Shown piece by piece: positions 6,132 to 7,421 of a stretch of 7,421 bases of DNA. The stretch covers positions 1 through 7,421 of the forward strand of contig CAISJA010000185.1 of the NCBI GenBank assembly GCA_903885525.1, in the 5' to 3' direction. Each line of letters opens with the position of its first letter. The stretch's first letter is position 1. This stretch comes from an uncultured Opitutaceae bacterium (GTDB lineage Bacteria > Verrucomicrobiota > Verrucomicrobiia > Opitutales > Opitutaceae). Position numbers and translations under genes: made by a program. The notes under the pieces are model-generated. The model did no database searches and had not been told where the DNA came from. It was given only the letters and a program-made list of their open reading frames with translations.

Positions 6132-6881
6132 ATGAACATCGGGCTATATCAAAGTGCCGCCTCGCTTTCCGCCTTGGAGCGGTGGCAGGACGCGGTCTCG
6201 CAGAATATCACCTCTGCGCAGAACACCGGCTACCGGGCCCGCTTGATGCAGTTCAGCACGCAGTCCGCCGGTGAACACCAGTTCGATCCCAATGCCAAGG
6301 CGGGGGTGGACACCGGCACGCCTGCGCTCTTCCCGAGCGCGCGGGGCAGCATCAATTTTCTTGGCGGCGAAACCCAGCCGACCAAACGGGAGCTCGATGT
6401 GGCGATCCAGGGCGATGGATTCTTCCAGGTCCAGATGGATGCCGGATCCATGGCCTACACCCGGAACGGCGAGTTCCGGTTGCGCCCCGACCGCACCCTG
6501 GTGACCTCCGCCGGCGGGGAAGTGATGAGCGACGGCGGCTCCCCGATCGTCCTCCAACCCGGAACCGGGACGCTCACCATCAATCCGGACGGCTCCCTTT
6601 TCCAAGGCACCACCTCGCTGGGGAAAATCGCGGTCAAGCGCTTTGACAACAACAGCGCCCTCACGCCAGTCGCCGGCGGTATGTTCAAGGCTGCGGATGG
6701 CGCCGCTCCCTCCAGTGTCGATCAACCCCAGCTCCTGCAGGGCTACCTGGAACAAAGCAATGTGCAGCCGCTGCGCGAAATGGTCGACATGGTCCTGATT
6801 ACCCGGGCCTACGAAGCCAACCAAAAGGTCATCAGCTCCGTCGACGAACGGATGCAGAAGACCCTCGACGCTCTCGGCTGA
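6132..6881 (+). CDS. flgF: Flagellar basal-body rod protein FlgF
   Basis: FlgF forms part of the proximal rod in the periplasm and is exported through the flagellar type III system, so it has no Sec signal. The 249 residues show the rod-family plan. The N-terminal motif is at about 5-35 (LYQSAASLSALERWQD, then SQNITSAQNTGYRA, a divergent form of the usual ANNIANxxTxGFKA). The central LDVAIQGDGFFQVQ is at 88-101, followed by YTRNGEFRL (109-117). The C-terminal family domain covers about 204-248 (GYLEQSNVQPLREMVDMV, then RAYEANQKVISSVDERMQ). FlgF is chosen over FlgG because the protein is shorter and a clear FlgG follows. The N-terminus from ATG 6132 fits the family, although the ribosome site is weak. 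Confidence 0.9.
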   Translation: MNIGLYQSAASLSALERWQDAVSQNITSAQNTGYRARLMQFSTQSAGEHQFDPNAKAGVDTGTPALFPSARGSINFLGGETQPTKRELDVAIQGDGFFQVQMDAGSMAYTRNGEFRLRPDRTLVTSAGGEVMSDGGSPIVLQPGTGTLTINPDGSLFQGTTSLGKIAVKRFDNNSALTPVAGGMFKAADGAAPSSVDQPQLLQGYLEQSNVQPLREMVDMVLITRAYEANQKVISSVDERMQKTLDALG

Positions 6882-7003
6882 GCCCCTCTCCTTCCGATGC
6901 ATTCTCCCACTCTTCCGCCCCCATCACGACTGCCTGGCCGAGCCCGGTTTGTGCCCGGGCCGGCTCCGGTCGCGGGGCGGATGGCTTTCAACCCAGTCCG
7001 CGC

Positions 7004-7421
7004 ATGAACCTCTCGCTTTACTCCGCCGCCACCGGCATGGAGGCCCAGCAGCTCAACCTGAACACCATCGCCAACAATCTGGCGAATGTGAACACCCCGG
7101 GCTTCAAGAAGAGCAAGATCGAGTTCCAGGATCTCCTTTACCAGAAGCCGCGCGCCTCGGGCACCGATTCCGGCGGCGGCAACCTGATCCCGACCGGCGT
7201 CGAGGTCGGCAACGGCTCCCGCGTGGCCGCCACCTCCAAGATATTCACCCAGGGCCAGCTCACCAGCACCGGCAACAATCTCGACCTCGCCGTCCAGGGC
7301 GACGGATTTTTCGAAGTCACGCGCGCCGACGGCACGATCGGCTACACCCGCGACGGCTCCTTCAAACTCAATGCGTCGGGTGTCGTCTGCAATGTGGACG
7401 GACTCCCCGTCGTCGGTTTCC
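7004..7421 (+). CDS. flgG: Flagellar distal rod protein FlgG, N-terminal part (cut by window end)
   Basis: FlgG builds the distal rod that crosses the periplasm to the hook. The visible 139 residues carry the N-terminal export/coiled-coil motif (MNLSLYSAATGMEAQQ, TIANNLANVNTPGFKKSK), the FlgG-type FQDLLYQKPR segment (41-50), GVEVGNGSRV (65-74), LDLAVQGDGFFEV (93-105) and GYTRDGSFKLNASG (113-126). FlgG is about 260 residues, so roughly half is present. A 122-nt gap separates it from flgF. The gap holds a GCCCGG/CCGGGC inverted repeat (6942-6960) without a T-run. No strong Shine-Dalgarno precedes ATG 7004. Co-transcription with flgF is likely. Confidence 0.95.
   Translation, partial: MNLSLYSAATGMEAQQLNLNTIANNLANVNTPGFKKSKIEFQDLLYQKPRASGTDSGGGNLIPTGVEVGNGSRVAATSKIFTQGQLTSTGNNLDLAVQGDGFFEVTRADGTIGYTRDGSFKLNASGVVCNVDGLPVVGF

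Noticed and set aside
6942..6960. Inverted repeat GCCCGG/CCGGGC between flgF and flgG as a terminator
   Set aside because: The stem is only 6 bp, has no following T-run, and lies between two rod genes expected to be co-transcribed.
1..7421. CRISPR arrays, insertion sequences, tRNA/rRNA genes, defence or biosynthetic systems
   Set aside because: No regular repeats, terminal inverted repeats with a transposase, tRNA cloverleaf or relevant protein motifs were seen on either strand.

Overview
The window is GC-rich bacterial chromosomal DNA and is almost entirely coding on the + strand. From about 640 to the end it is a contiguous flagellar and motility cluster: flhA (C-terminal half only), a divergent flhF, a small two-helix membrane protein, fliA (sigma-28), motA, motB, a small Cys-containing protein, flgF and the start of flgG. 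Gene order, compact spacing, GCC/CTC-rich codon use and the protein sequences look to me like a Verrucomicrobia/Opitutaceae-type flagellar locus. That assignment is recall-based inference, not a search result.

The first ~640 bases tell a different story. Positions 2-601 encode the C-terminal ~200 residues of a DapD-family tetrahydrodipicolinate N-succinyltransferase (lysine/diaminopimelate synthesis). A GTG codon at 589, overlapping the dapD stop and preceded by a well-spaced GGAG, opens a reading frame whose first ~17 residues look like the N-terminus of an M20-family desuccinylase (DapE type). In place of the expected metallopeptidase, the frame passes at about 631-645 into the middle of FlhA, just where its cytoplasmic domain begins. 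The whole FlhA membrane domain is missing. A lysine-operon fragment has therefore been joined in frame to a flagellar operon at a short repeat (gacatcgacatc). A chimeric assembly is the simplest explanation; a real rearrangement giving a soluble FlhA fragment is the alternative.

Within the flagellar part the genes form a logical set. FlhA is the export-gate subunit, FlhF the SRP-type GTPase for flagellar placement, FliA the sigma factor for late genes, MotA/MotB the stator, and FlgF/FlgG the rod proteins. Genes from flhA to the small Cys protein are separated by 2-29 nt and look co-transcribed. A ~320-base non-coding stretch (5813-6131) follows, ending in a conspicuous AT-rich island and a sigma-54-like element just before flgF, so flgF-flgG may be a separate transcription unit.

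The most notable features are the dapD/dapE::flhA junction, the eroded GTPase motifs of FlhF (Arg in place of the P-loop Lys), a small membrane protein where flhG often lies, and the sigma-54-like site. I see no CRISPR array, transposase, tRNA, rRNA or defence system, and nothing that I would call a new biological system with confidence.
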